Shown: piece by piece, positions 27,957 through 35,653 of the stretch
Layout: the number at the start of each line of letters is the position of its first letter
How positions within the stretch are numbered: the first letter of the stretch is position 1
Notes under the pieces: generated by a model
What the model saw: only the letters and a program-made list of their open reading frames with translations
Databases searched by the model: none
Told to the model about the DNA's origin: nothing
DNA from: Anaerolineae bacterium
Lineage (GTDB): Bacteria; Chloroflexota; Anaerolineae; Aggregatilineales; Phototrophicaceae
Assembly: GCA_019912965.1 (NCBI GenBank)
Contig: JAIOHM010000087.1
Span: 1-43,788, forward strand
Length of the DNA: 43,788 bases
Direction of reading: 5' to 3'
Program-made: the position numbers and the translations under genes

Positions 27957-28296
27957 GCACGGATGGTGCGAACCATTCTATAGATACAAAGCCGCCACGT
28001 TGTAGTGATCCCTCCCGACAGTTGCTGTCGGTAGCAGTTTTAAGTCTGCCGGGAGGGGATAAAATCCTTAACTATTTTCCGATGAAATACCCCCATTGGT
28101 TCCAGCACCCCATACAGACCCGGAAACATGACAAAGACCACGCTGGACGATTTCGAACCATTCTGTGATTCCCATCAGTGCCGCTTATTTTGTTTGTCGG
28201 CTGTTTTAAATCACAGGATTACCCGGTCTTTACGCAAGTCGGAGGACATTCCCCAACCCCGGTATACTGATGTAGGGTTTTGGGCATAAATCTGAC
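27957..28296. other. 340-bp gap between PAS sensor and MerR gene
   Basis: No gene is seen. Near the PAS stop is a small hairpin (ATGGT-GCGA-ACCAT). The 28008-28060 foldback is described separately. The 11-mer CGAACCATTCT occurs at 27969 and 28150. TATACT at 28263-28268 is a possible -10 of the MerR gene, 28 nt before its ATG. Confidence 0.55.
28008..28060. terminator. Long imperfect hairpin after the PAS sensor
   Basis: ATCCCTCCCGACAG pairs with CTGCCGGGAGGGGAT, with one mismatch and one bulge. A nested CGACAG-TTG-CTGTCG hairpin would compete with it, so two folds are possible. The downstream strand is AAAATCC, not U-rich. Confidence 0.4.
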
Positions 28297-29061
28297 ATGA
28301 CATCACGGCATCTAAGAACCATCGACCTCGCCAGAGCAGTGGGGGTGCATAACAACACCATCCGGCTGTATGAACGGTTGGGATTCCTGCCGGATGTGCC
28401 GCGCGGGAAAAACGGTTATCGGCTGTACAGCACCCTGCATCTTGAGCAAACCAAATTGATTAGCCTCGCGCTGCGTTGGCCGTACCTGAACGATAAACCG
28501 CAGTTGATCGAAATGGTCAAATATGCGGCAGGCAGTGACCTCGGCATGGCGATGGAACTGGCCTACAAACATCTGGCGCATGTACGGATGGAAAGAACTT
28601 TGGCCGAAGCCGCCATCGAATTTCTGGAACGCTGGGCGGCAGGATACCTGATGGAAGCGCCGCGCCAGCCCGTTCATATCAGCGAAGCCGCGCAGCACCT
28701 GAACGTCACAATCGATATGCTGCGGAACTGGGAACGCAATGGCCTGATCGAAATCCCGCGCGACCCGGCTAACCAGTATCGCCTGTACGGTACAACGGAA
28801 TTCGGACGCCTGCGAGTGATTCGGATGCTGGTACAATCCGGTTACAGTTTGATGGCAATCCTGCGAATGCTGCGGCAATTCGATGCGGGCAAAACCCATG
28901 ACCTGCGTGCTGCCCTGAATCTTCCGCTTGAAGAAAGCTCCAATGAGCTGATTGAAGTCATCGCGGATCGGTGGCTTGCCAGCCTGATTGAACTGGAAGA
29001 ACGGGCGCAGGCCATCATCCGGCAAATTGGACACATGATCGAGATGGCACATTCCCGTTAA
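28297..29061 (+). CDS. Transcription regulator with two MerR-type DNA-binding domains
   Basis: The protein has 254 residues. The first MerR winged helix (about 6-75) reads LRTIDLARAVGVHNNTIRLYERLGFLP, with the wing GYRLYS. The second (about 125-195) reads VHISEAAQHLNVTIDMLRNWERNGLI, with the wing YRLYGTTEF. A helix (about 80-120) links them and another ends the protein (about 215-254). One chain may therefore bind like a MerR dimer, or a dimer may bind four sites. No Cys-rich metal site is present. It could regulate the neighbouring VOC or ABC exporter genes; this is inferred from position only. Confidence 0.88.
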   Translation: MTSRHLRTIDLARAVGVHNNTIRLYERLGFLPDVPRGKNGYRLYSTLHLEQTKLISLALRWPYLNDKPQLIEMVKYAAGSDLGMAMELAYKHLAHVRMERTLAEAAIEFLERWAAGYLMEAPRQPVHISEAAQHLNVTIDMLRNWERNGLIEIPRDPANQYRLYGTTEFGRLRVIRMLVQSGYSLMAILRMLRQFDAGKTHDLRAALNLPLEESSNELIEVIADRWLASLIELEERAQAIIRQIGHMIEMAHSR

Positions 29062-29140
29062 ACAGCCTCAAACCCTCCATGTACACACCAACCCCTTATA
29101 ATAAAATTTGGATGCAATTTAATCCCCAAAGGAGGCTAAT

Positions 29141-29857
29141 TTGGCAAATGAAATCACCATTCCGATTCTGCCATGCCGTTCGATCAATGAGGTGTTGACC
29201 TTCTATCGTGCGTTGGGCTTCGAGGTAACTTACCAGCAGGAGAAACCCAACAATTATGCCTGTGTGCAGCGCGGGAGCATTGACCTCCATTTCTTTTCAA
29301 TGAAGGAGTATGACCCGGCGCAATCCTACAGCAGTTGTATTGTGCTCGTGCCGGATGTAGAGGCGCTGCGGCAAACCTTTGTGGACGGCTTGCGACAGTA
29401 TTATGGGAAACTGCCCGCTGCCGGAATTCCGCGCATTACCCCCCTGCGCGATAAATCCGATGGTGGACGGGGTTTCAATGTTATCGATCCCGGCGGGAAC
29501 TGGATACGAATCAGCCAAAAAGTCGAGGCGCTGAAAACCGAATCCGAAGCCCCGAAAACATCAACCCGGCTGGCGAAGGTCATCGAGGCAGCCGAACTGC
29601 TGGCCGATTCAAAAGGCGATTACGCCGCCGCCGCCAAATTACTGGATACGGCGCTGACCCGTAACGAAGCAGTGCCCCCTGTCCAGCGTGTGCAGGCCAT
29701 CATCGCCCGCGCTGCACTGGCGATTACGATGGGCGACCGGACGCTTGCCGCCAACCTGCTGAACGAAGTCCGACAAATTCCACTTGAGACTGACGACCAC
29801 CGTGCGCTCTCCGCCGAATGGGAACGCGCAAATGATCTGGAGCAAATGCTCCACTAG
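29141..29857 (+). CDS. VOC (glyoxalase/bleomycin-resistance) protein with helical tail
   Basis: The protein has 238 residues. The first 130 are a VOC fold of the bleomycin-binding kind: ITIPILPCRSINEVLTFYRALGF, a central LHFF and the late FNVIDPGGNWIRIS. Residues 140-235 are predicted helical, with a TPR-like pair (AAELLADSKGDYAAAAKLLDTAL). VOC proteins of this kind bind planar glycopeptide or thiol compounds and sequester or modify them. Translation starts at TTG 29141, fixed by a strong AAAGGAGG 5 nt upstream. It lies between the double-MerR regulator and an ABC exporter, a context suggesting small-molecule resistance. Confidence 0.85.
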   Translation: MANEITIPILPCRSINEVLTFYRALGFEVTYQQEKPNNYACVQRGSIDLHFFSMKEYDPAQSYSSCIVLVPDVEALRQTFVDGLRQYYGKLPAAGIPRITPLRDKSDGGRGFNVIDPGGNWIRISQKVEALKTESEAPKTSTRLAKVIEAAELLADSKGDYAAAAKLLDTALTRNEAVPPVQRVQAIIARAALAITMGDRTLAANLLNEVRQIPLETDDHRALSAEWERANDLEQMLH

Positions 29858-30059
29858 TCCACGATCCTGTGCAGATTTTGCACCTATCCATTTCCAATAG
29901 CTGACCCTGCATCGCCACAGGTTCATTATCCCCAAAACGGAGGCACACCCTTGCAGGGATGTTTCCGGTCGTCAATGGTGCTGTCTTAATTAGGGCTTCT
30001 TCTGTCCTAATCAGGTCTGATAATAAGGTATAGATGGGCTTATCGAGGAGGAACTGCAA

Positions 30060-31055
30060 ATGCAAATGATCCATACACGCGGGCTAACCCGTCACTTCCG
30101 GGTCAAGGGCGAAACGGTCGAGGCTGTGCGCGGCATCGATATTGATGTCGAGGCGGGCGAACTGGTGGCTTTCCTCGGCCCGAATGGTGCGGGTAAATCG
30201 ACCAGCCTGCGTATGTTGACCACTTTGCTGCCGCCTACATCCGGCACAGCGATGGTCGCCGGATGCGATGTGCTGAAAGACCCGATAGGCGTCCGGCAGC
30301 GCATTGGTTATGTCGGTCAGGGTAACGGCACAGGCGCAGGCCATCGCGTCCGTGACGAATTGGTAACACAGGGGCTTTGTTACGGGTTGCCCAAAGCCGA
30401 GTCGCAAAAGCGCGCAGATGAACTGTTGGTTTCGCTCGATCTGCAACCGCTGGCAAACCGTGCCGGGATGACGCTTTCCGGTGGGCAACGCCGCCGTCTG
30501 GATGTGGCGCTGGGGTTGGTGCATCAACCGGAACTGCTGTTTCTGGACGAACCTTCCACCGGACTCGACCCGCAAAACCGCGCCAATCTTTGGGAACACA
30601 TTATCCGGCTGCGGCGGGAACATGGCACAACGATTTTCCTGACGACTCACTATCTGGACGAAGCCGACTCGATGGCTGAACGGGTGCTGGTGATCGATCA
30701 CGGGCGGGTGATCGCCGACGATACCCCCGCCAAATTGAAAGACGATCTGGCGGGCGACCGTTTGACAATCAGCACCCGGAATGAGAACGATGCCCCACGC
30801 GCCCTCGAAATTGCCGAACGGATCACAACCCTCCACGAAACCAGCGTTGAAGGAACAGTCGTGAACATGCGTGCCCGCCGGGGGAATGCCCTGCTGCCGG
30901 AATTCCTCCGGGCGTTGGATGCCAGCGGAATTACGGTGCTGACCGCCGAAGTCAAGCGCCCGACTCTGGATGATGTTTTCCTCGCGCTGACGGGTCGCAG
31001 CCTGCGCGAAAGTGAACTTGTGGAAGAAACCGAAACTGTTGCAAGGAGCGCCTGA
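30060..31055 (+). CDS. ABC transporter ATP-binding protein, DrrA-like
   Basis: The protein has 331 residues. The nucleotide-binding domain has Walker A GPNGAGKST, Q-loop in YVGQGN, signature LSGGQRRRLD, Walker B LLFLDEPSTGLD and switch His in TTHYLDEAD. The C-terminal DrrA extension (about 235-331) ends in TLDDVFLALTGRSLRE, typical of daunorubicin-resistance family ATPases. It should power export together with the downstream permease. GAGGAGG lies 8 nt before the ATG. One base separates its stop from the permease start. The substrate (antibiotic, lipid or polyketide) is not indicated. Confidence 0.93.
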   Translation: MQMIHTRGLTRHFRVKGETVEAVRGIDIDVEAGELVAFLGPNGAGKSTSLRMLTTLLPPTSGTAMVAGCDVLKDPIGVRQRIGYVGQGNGTGAGHRVRDELVTQGLCYGLPKAESQKRADELLVSLDLQPLANRAGMTLSGGQRRRLDVALGLVHQPELLFLDEPSTGLDPQNRANLWEHIIRLRREHGTTIFLTTHYLDEADSMAERVLVIDHGRVIADDTPAKLKDDLAGDRLTISTRNENDAPRALEIAERITTLHETSVEGTVVNMRARRGNALLPEFLRALDASGITVLTAEVKRPTLDDVFLALTGRSLRESELVEETETVARSA

Positions 31056-31056
31056 G

Positions 31057-31815
31057 ATGAAATTGATCCGTGATACCACCATTGTTGCTGTCCGTGAACT
31101 GCGTCTCGTCGTTCGTGATCCGTTCGCCCTGATTTTTAGCCTGATACAGCCCTTGTTCTTTCTGGCGCTGTACGGCCCGCTGTTGGGCGGCTCAGTCTCC
31201 GGCGTAGGGGAAACCTCTCCGTGGCAGTGGTTTGTGCCGGGAATTCTGGTCATGATCGGCCTGTTTGGTACGTCCATGTCCGGCTCGAATCTGCTGTACG
31301 AAATGCAAACCGGTTCGCACGAGCGTTTGCTGGTTACACCCTTAGATCGCTCCGCGCTGCTGATCGGGCGGGCGCTGAAAGAAATTGTGCCGCTGGTGCT
31401 TCAGGCCATTCTGATTGTGGTGGTGATGCTGCCCTTCGGCTTCCGGTTGTATCCGTTGGGGATGATCGTTGGGTTGCTCATTCTGGCGGCCTTTGGTGTC
31501 GGGTTGGGTGCGCTGTCGTATGCGCTGGCGATTGCCGTAAAACGTCAGGAATGGATGTTTTACGCCGTACAGCAAACCCTGTTATTCCCGGTATTGATTC
31601 TTTCCGGGATGCTACTGCCCATCGATGCTGGCCCAGCCTGGATGCAGGTGTTGTCGCGCTTTAACCCGCTGACCTATATTGTGGAAGCCCAACGCGCATT
31701 ATTCTCCGGCAACTTTGCCCAATCATCTGTACTCTTGGGCGCAGTCGCAGCACTGGCGCTGGCAGTGGTCGGGCTAACCATCGGGACGCGCGCCATGCGT
31801 CGTGCTTCCTTATAA
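31057..31815 (+). CDS. ABC-2 type permease, DrrB-like
   Basis: The protein has 252 residues with six membrane segments. The N-terminal VVRDPFALIFSLIQPLFFLALYG and central LLYEMQTGSHERLLVTPLDRSALLIGRALKE are ABC-2 hallmarks. The late FPVLILSGMLLPIDAGPAWMQ and FNPLTYIVEAQR are typical of DrrB. It forms the membrane channel for the preceding ATPase, probably as a dimer. Start ATG 31057 is chosen because AAGGAG lies 8 nt upstream; a longer frame from 31012 would overlap the ATPase gene. A strong hairpin follows. Confidence 0.92.
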   Translation: MKLIRDTTIVAVRELRLVVRDPFALIFSLIQPLFFLALYGPLLGGSVSGVGETSPWQWFVPGILVMIGLFGTSMSGSNLLYEMQTGSHERLLVTPLDRSALLIGRALKEIVPLVLQAILIVVVMLPFGFRLYPLGMIVGLLILAAFGVGLGALSYALAIAVKRQEWMFYAVQQTLLFPVLILSGMLLPIDAGPAWMQVLSRFNPLTYIVEAQRALFSGNFAQSSVLLGAVAALALAVVGLTIGTRAMRRASL

Positions 31816-31832
31816 CGGGTAGCTATTTAGCC

Positions 31833-31857
31833 GGGGCGGATTTCTGGAATCCGCCCC
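31833..31857. terminator. Hairpin after the ABC exporter operon
   Basis: GGGGCGGATT and AATCCGCCCC form a perfect 10-bp stem with a 5-nt loop, 17 nt after the stop. The sequence after it is ACCCATCACG, with no T-run. Confidence 0.6.
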
Positions 31858-31930
31858 ACCCATCACGATTAAAATCGTCTCTGGTAAGATAAACCGATCT
31901 TTTGAAGGCGATTGTAGAAAGTGATGCCAC

Positions 31931-32128
31931 ATGACCGACGGACGCAGCCGCAAGGATATACGCCCCGGAATTGAAGTCTCGATTGTGCTGAAGCAGGATC
32001 AGCGTACCGGCAAACTCACCAGAGGCATTGTCAAGGATATTCTGACCAAATCCGGCACCCATCCACATGGTATAAAAGTGCGGCTGGTTGATGGTCAGGT
32101 GGGTCGTGTACAGCGCATTGAGGAATAA
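31931..32128 (+). CDS. ywbE: YwbE-family small protein
   Basis: This 65-residue protein matches the conserved YwbE family (DUF2196): RKDIRPGIEVSIVLKQDQRTGKLTRGIVKDILTKS, then HPHGIKVRL and GQVGRVQ. The short beta-rich chain resembles an SH3/KOW-like barrel, which often contacts RNA; the family's function is not known to me. GAAAGTGAT precedes the ATG. It stands alone between the ABC exporter and the HEAT protein. Confidence 0.88.
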   Translation: MTDGRSRKDIRPGIEVSIVLKQDQRTGKLTRGIVKDILTKSGTHPHGIKVRLVDGQVGRVQRIEE

Positions 32129-32180
32129 CTCAGGCTAAAATAGACCCATCGCTATCGTAAGTGCACGAGGCTGAAACCCG

Positions 32181-32516
32181 ATGAACGATGTTGACACTTG
32201 GATTCGGCAGTTAGTCAGCGAAGATGTCGCAGTGCGCGAGGCGGCTCAAACGGCGCTGCGGGCGCTGGATGAGGATGCCATTGATCCACTCATCAATGCG
32301 TTTTATGCCGGTGTAAACGAGTCGCAGGGGGTCGCCGTGCTGGAACTGGTTGGGGAAATCGGCGGCCCGGATGCCCTGACGCTGCTGCGGAATGTAATCT
32401 ACGACCCAACCGTGCGCGGCATATGGCAGGCGGCAGCCCGGCGCGGCTTGCTGCTCAACCGGGATAACCTGAGTCCCGCAGAGGTAGAAACCCTGCTTGA
32501 AAGCGATTCGGAATAG
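32181..32516 (+). CDS. Small HEAT-repeat protein
   Basis: This 111-residue, mostly helical protein shows HEAT-like pairs (DVAVREAAQTALRALDEDAIDPLINAF and VAVLELVGEIGGPDALTLLRNVIYD). Such repeats serve as protein-protein scaffolds. No catalytic motif, signal or membrane segment is seen. A GAGG lies about 10 nt before the ATG. It is convergent with the methyltransferase gene; the YwbE gene ends 52 nt upstream and may be co-transcribed. Confidence 0.8.
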   Translation: MNDVDTWIRQLVSEDVAVREAAQTALRALDEDAIDPLINAFYAGVNESQGVAVLELVGEIGGPDALTLLRNVIYDPTVRGIWQAAARRGLLLNRDNLSPAEVETLLESDSE

Positions 32517-32582
32517 CTGCTATGAGGATTTTCCCGCCCTTCATTTGGAAAGGCGGTACTGATTGCCGGGAAGTTGTGTGAC

Positions 32583-33317
32583 CTAATCATTCCGCCGCGC
32601 ACTTAACAGCAAGAAAAGTGGGATGCGCAGTCTACGATTATAGAGTTCATTATCTGTAATGAATTCAAGTTGTGGATGTGGCTCACGAAGCTGCTCTATC
32701 GTGAAATTCGCCCTCTGAAGTCCGACAAAGTAATCCTGAATAGTCCGGTGAAACTTGCTTACCTGACTACCCATCCATCGAACATCCCGTTGTCCTGTGA
32801 CAAAATAGTTATCTACGATCCAGTTGTACCGAATCCCTGTCTCTGTTGCAGCACTGTTGTCTGAAGTAATCACGGGATGCTCAACCGAAACGAGAAATTT
32901 GCCGCCCGGTTTAAGCGCATGGTGAACCAGGGTGAATATACCGTTGATATCTTCCACATAATGGAGCGCAAGACGTGAAATGACGAGGTCAAAAGTGGCT
33001 TGAGGATAAGCCCAGTTTTCAATAGAAGCATGATGGAGAACGCCACCCACAGGGGTAAGCTGTTCCTGAGCCAGGTTGACCATTCGTTTAGATGCTTCCA
33101 CACCGGTATAAGACTGACATCCTTTGGATAGCAGTTCTGCCCCAAATCGACCATCACCACAGCCTAAATCCAGGATTGCTGTATTGTGAAAGTCACCGAG
33201 TAACTCCATGAATACAGGCTTTTCGATTGTATCGTTTGGATTATCGGGACGCTGACGGCGCTGTATATATCTGGTGAATGCCTCTTGTTCGTCATAGAAG
33301 TCGGGGCCACTCGTCAT
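32583..33317 (-). CDS. Class I SAM-dependent methyltransferase
   Basis: The protein has 244 residues. Motif I is ILDLGCGDGRFG, the acidic residue after strand 2 is in YTGVEASKRM, and motif post-I is followed by FDLVISRLALHYVED and LKPGGKFLVSVEHP, the common UbiE/Methyltransf_11 pattern. The C-terminal part (about 175-244) with RTIQDYFVGLQRANF probably shapes the acceptor site; the substrate is unknown. AAGGGAT precedes the ATG. The base composition is more A/T-rich than the surrounding genes, which may mean recent acquisition. Confidence 0.87.
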   Translation of the reverse strand: MTSGPDFYDEQEAFTRYIQRRQRPDNPNDTIEKPVFMELLGDFHNTAILDLGCGDGRFGAELLSKGCQSYTGVEASKRMVNLAQEQLTPVGGVLHHASIENWAYPQATFDLVISRLALHYVEDINGIFTLVHHALKPGGKFLVSVEHPVITSDNSAATETGIRYNWIVDNYFVTGQRDVRWMGSQVSKFHRTIQDYFVGLQRANFTIEQLREPHPQLEFITDNELYNRRLRIPLFLLLSARRND

Positions 33318-33381
33318 CTGTATATCCCTTTTGAGTTCATTTCATCCACCCAATATCAACATCAGTATAAGGAGAAATCGC

Positions 33382-33604
33382 ATGAGCGAAAATAGTCACC
33401 CAAACCTATCTTTAAGATTGGCGCACCATTCAAGCCGGAAAGCAGGGTGTAGCTGGGGATAATGAACAGGTTCGGGCCATTTTGAAGCGCACTGACCCCG
33501 AAATCGCCAATGCCACCATCCGTGAAGTGACCACCGAAGATGGGCAGAAAGTCGTCGAGTTCCTGTCGCAGCCCGGACGCAAAGGGTTAGCGATACAGGC
33601 TTGA
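33382..33604 (+). pseudogene. Broken small gene with intact ribosome-binding site
   Basis: AAGGAG sits 8 nt before an ATG at 33382, but that frame stops after 26 codons (MSENSHPN...). A +1 shift opens a frame that carries an early TAA (KIVTQTYL-stop) and then runs cleanly for about 65 codons (DWRTIQAGKQGVAGDNEQVR..., ending GRKGLAIQA) to a TGA at 33602-33604. The clean part has normal codon use and composition. At least one frameshift and one stop or deletion separate start and body. I do not recognise the family of the original protein. Confidence 0.6.
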
Positions 33605-33675
33605 CGGTTGAAAGCCTGCGGGACTGACTGGCAGGTCTGTCCCTATTCTCGGATGCACCCTTTGGAAACTCGAAC

Positions 33676-33703
33676 TTGACTCATAGCCCTTTTGTTCTAT
33701 AAT
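33676..33703 (+). promoter_or_regulatory. Strong sigma-70-type promoter, no gene downstream
   Basis: TTGACT (33676-33681) and a perfect TATAAT (33698-33703) are 16 nt apart. Initiation would fall near 33710. No credible protein gene follows on this strand. Confidence 0.55.
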
Positions 33704-33709
33704 GAGAAT

Positions 33710-33779
33710 CGCTGTAGGGTCAGAAATTCTGACCATTGCACCCTTGCACAGCATCCCACCTGTGCAAATCCTCGTTTTT
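33710..33779 (+). ncRNA. Candidate small structured RNA
   Basis: Downstream of the promoter, GGTCAGAAATTCTGACC (33718-33734) is a 17-nt palindrome that can fold in RNA or act as an operator. TTGCACAG (33744-33751) and CTGTGCAA (33760-33767) form a perfect 8-bp stem, and TTTTT follows at 33775-33779. The 7-nt gap before the T-run makes it a weak intrinsic terminator. A ~70-nt transcript with two hairpins is predicted. It matches no RNA family I know. Confidence 0.3.
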
Positions 33780-33902
33780 GTTGTGCTAAAAGCGGATAGC
33801 CTATTGGCGGTCAAACCCTTCCGCCATTGCGCGCAAACCGCTTCTGAATTTCTCTGGAAACTGATAACTCGTAACTGGAAACTATGAACGACAAACAATT
33901 GC

Positions 33903-34228
33903 ACAATGTCAGCGCCAATCTCCCTTGTTCCCGCTGCACAATGACAATACCGCCAACGCGGCGGCAGGCTCCCCCACAGCCGCTGCACACTACGGCGCTC
34001 CCCGTCTCAACCGCCGACATTGACATTTGCGACATGCCTGCTTCCCGCACTCCCGCCGACAACACCTACGGCAATTTTGCATTTTGCGAATCTTTTGCAC
34101 TTTTACTGTCATAACGCATTTCTGAGATTGCTTTTCGTTTTGTGCTTTTTTACTCGTTACTCGCAACTCGTCACTTCTTTACTCAGTACCCAGTACTTTG
34201 TGCTCTCTTTTACCTCGGAACTCAGCAC
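33903..34228 (-). repeat. Compound intergenic repeat, copy B (inverted)
   Basis: This is the reverse-orientation partner of 15788-16073. The core (33903-34100) has few differences from copy A. About 40 bases around 34110-34150 are unique to this copy. The AGTACTC-type tract and CTCTCTTTTACCT segment (34160-34228) match again. It is flanked by the heptamer tract at 33848-33893 and ends just before the stop of the CLC gene. Confidence 0.85.
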
Positions 34229-34237
34229 TCATCCCCA

Positions 34238-35515
34238 TTACTCCCGCCCTACCTCCTCCAAACTCCGCCCCACCAATTCCGGCCTCACCGTATTCGTCTT
34301 CGGCGTACTCACCCGCTGGGTGCTGTAAATCCCCCGGTGGCCGGAAGCCAGATACGCCACAAAACACGCCACCGCTAAATAAATCGCCGCCCCACCGCCG
34401 AACAACTCAATCCCCATCACCGTACACGCCAGCGGGGTATTGCTCGCCCCCGCGAACACCGCCACAAACCCCACCATCGCCAGAAATGCCGGATCAACCC
34501 CCAGCACCACACCCAGCGTATAACCCAATGTTGAGCCGATCACGAACAACGGAGTCACTTCCCCGCCCAAAAACCCTGTCCCCAACGTTACCGCCGTGAA
34601 CACAATCTTCAGCAGGAACGCCAGCGTTATGACGCCTACCCCATCCACACTCGCCCGGATTAAGGGCAGGCTCAAACCCAAATAATCCTGCGTATTCAAA
34701 ACCAGCGTCAGCCCGATCACCACTAAGCCGCCCACCACTGGTGCAAGCGGAGGATACTTGATGTACCGCTTCACCAACCGCCGGATTCCCTCGGTCATCT
34801 CCACGAATAACAAGCTGGCGAGGCCGAACGCAATCCCGGCCAGTGTCATCTGAAGCAGTAAACCCGCCTGAATGCCCGTCTCAGCCATATGCGAATAATG
34901 GGTATGCCCCACGCCCCACGCCCGCGTCACCAGATCGCCTACCAGCGCCGCAGTCATACATGGAATCAGCCCGTCATAACGAATGCGCCCGACCTTCTGC
35001 ACCTCCATCCCGAACACGAATCCCGCCAATGGTGTCCCGAATACCGAGGCAAACCCGCCGCTGATTCCGGCAATAATCATCATCCGTCGATCTTCGGGTT
35101 TCAGTTTCAAACGCCGCGTCAGTCCATCCGCCAGACTGCTCCCCATCTGAATCGCTGTGCCTTCGCGCCCTGCCGAACCGCCGAACAGGTGCGTGACCAC
35201 CGTGCCGATCAAAATCAGCGGAGCCATCCGGCGTGGAATATACCCTTGATTCAGGTTCACTTCCTCGATCACCAGATTGTTGCCCCGCCGTGCCAAGCCC
35301 CCATAATGCAGGTAAATCCACCCGATGACGAATCCTGCTCCCGGCAGCAGAAATAACAATCCGGGATTAGCGACCCGCACCGCCGTCGCCCAATCCAGCG
35401 CTACCAGAAACAACGCCGAAGCTGTCCCCGCCAGCACCCCAACCGCCCCGCCCAAAACCACCCACTTCACCAGCATCCCCAAAAACGCCCGGTGTTCTGT
35501 CCAATCAATCCGCAT
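34238..35515 (-). CDS. CLC-F type fluoride/proton antiporter
   Basis: The protein has 425 residues with about ten membrane segments in the CLC fold. The gating glutamate is Glu118 in GGSAGREGTAIQMG; ordinary chloride CLCs have GREGP here, whereas fluoride-specific CLC-F proteins have GREGT. In place of the chloride motif GSGIP there is GNNLVIEE (78-85), another CLC-F feature. A second half-site lies in GFLGGEVTPLFVIG. It should expel fluoride in exchange for protons. A fluoride riboswitch and terminator in its leader strongly support the assignment. GGAGG lies 5 nt before the ATG. The C-terminal tail is short, with no CBS domains. Confidence 0.9.
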   Translation of the reverse strand: MRIDWTEHRAFLGMLVKWVVLGGAVGVLAGTASALFLVALDWATAVRVANPGLLFLLPGAGFVIGWIYLHYGGLARRGNNLVIEEVNLNQGYIPRRMAPLILIGTVVTHLFGGSAGREGTAIQMGSSLADGLTRRLKLKPEDRRMMIIAGISGGFASVFGTPLAGFVFGMEVQKVGRIRYDGLIPCMTAALVGDLVTRAWGVGHTHYSHMAETGIQAGLLLQMTLAGIAFGLASLLFVEMTEGIRRLVKRYIKYPPLAPVVGGLVVIGLTLVLNTQDYLGLSLPLIRASVDGVGVITLAFLLKIVFTAVTLGTGFLGGEVTPLFVIGSTLGYTLGVVLGVDPAFLAMVGFVAVFAGASNTPLACTVMGIELFGGGAAIYLAVACFVAYLASGHRGIYSTQRVSTPKTNTVRPELVGRSLEEVGRE

Positions 35516-35532
35516 CCCTGCCTCCGAATAAC

Positions 35533-35568
35533 AAAAAATGGCCTCTACCCGTTATAGGTAGAAGCCAT
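35533..35568 (-). terminator. Riboswitch-controlled terminator
   Basis: On the minus strand ATGGCTTCTACC pairs with GGGTAGAGGCCAT across a short TATAAC loop, followed by six T. The 5' arm is also the 3' strand of the aptamer. Fluoride binding should therefore prevent this hairpin and allow transcription of the antiporter gene. Confidence 0.88.
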
Positions 35569-35604
35569 CAGCATTTCCAGCGTAACGCGAGCCTCATCGC
35601 GGGC
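35557..35604 (-). promoter_or_regulatory. Fluoride riboswitch (crcB motif) aptamer
   Basis: On the minus strand the leader contains CGCGATGAGGCTCGCG, then a short purine-rich linker and GCTGATGGCTTCTACC. These are the conserved blocks of the fluoride riboswitch: GATGAGG after the 5' arm and CTGATGGC-CTCTAC at the 3' side, as in the well-studied Thermotoga aptamer. It lies in the leader of a CLC-F gene, a known pairing. The overlapping terminator makes it an ON switch. Confidence 0.9.
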
Positions 35605-35624
35605 CGCCTGCGCGACCGGGGAAA

Positions 35625-35653
35625 ACTATACCCCTCGACTAGGGCATCGTCAA
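35625..35653 (-). promoter_or_regulatory. Promoter of the fluoride antiporter, within selA 3' end
   Basis: On the minus strand TTGACG (35653-35648) and TATAGT (35630-35625) are exactly 17 nt apart. Transcription would start near 35618, giving a leader of about 100 nt that begins just before the riboswitch. The -35 and part of the spacer overlap the last codons of selA. Confidence 0.75.

Larger units (their letters stand above)
33318..34237. other. 920-bp stretch without an intact gene
   Basis: From left to right it holds the broken gene (33382-33604), a promoter-like pair (33676-33703), a palindrome and hairpin that may form a small RNA (33710-33779), a heptamer tract (33848-33893) and repeat copy B (33903-34228). 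The 61-codon frame from 33702 begins inside the -10 element and is not a credible gene. Confidence 0.6.

Noticed and set aside
30084..31277. 397-codon open frame antisense to the ABC exporter genes
   Set aside because: It lies entirely opposite two well-supported genes, has no recognisable domain and is explained by codon bias of the coding strand.
33702..33887. 61-codon frame after a strong promoter
   Set aside because: Its ATG lies inside the -10 element, there is no ribosome-binding site, and it runs into a heptamer tract.
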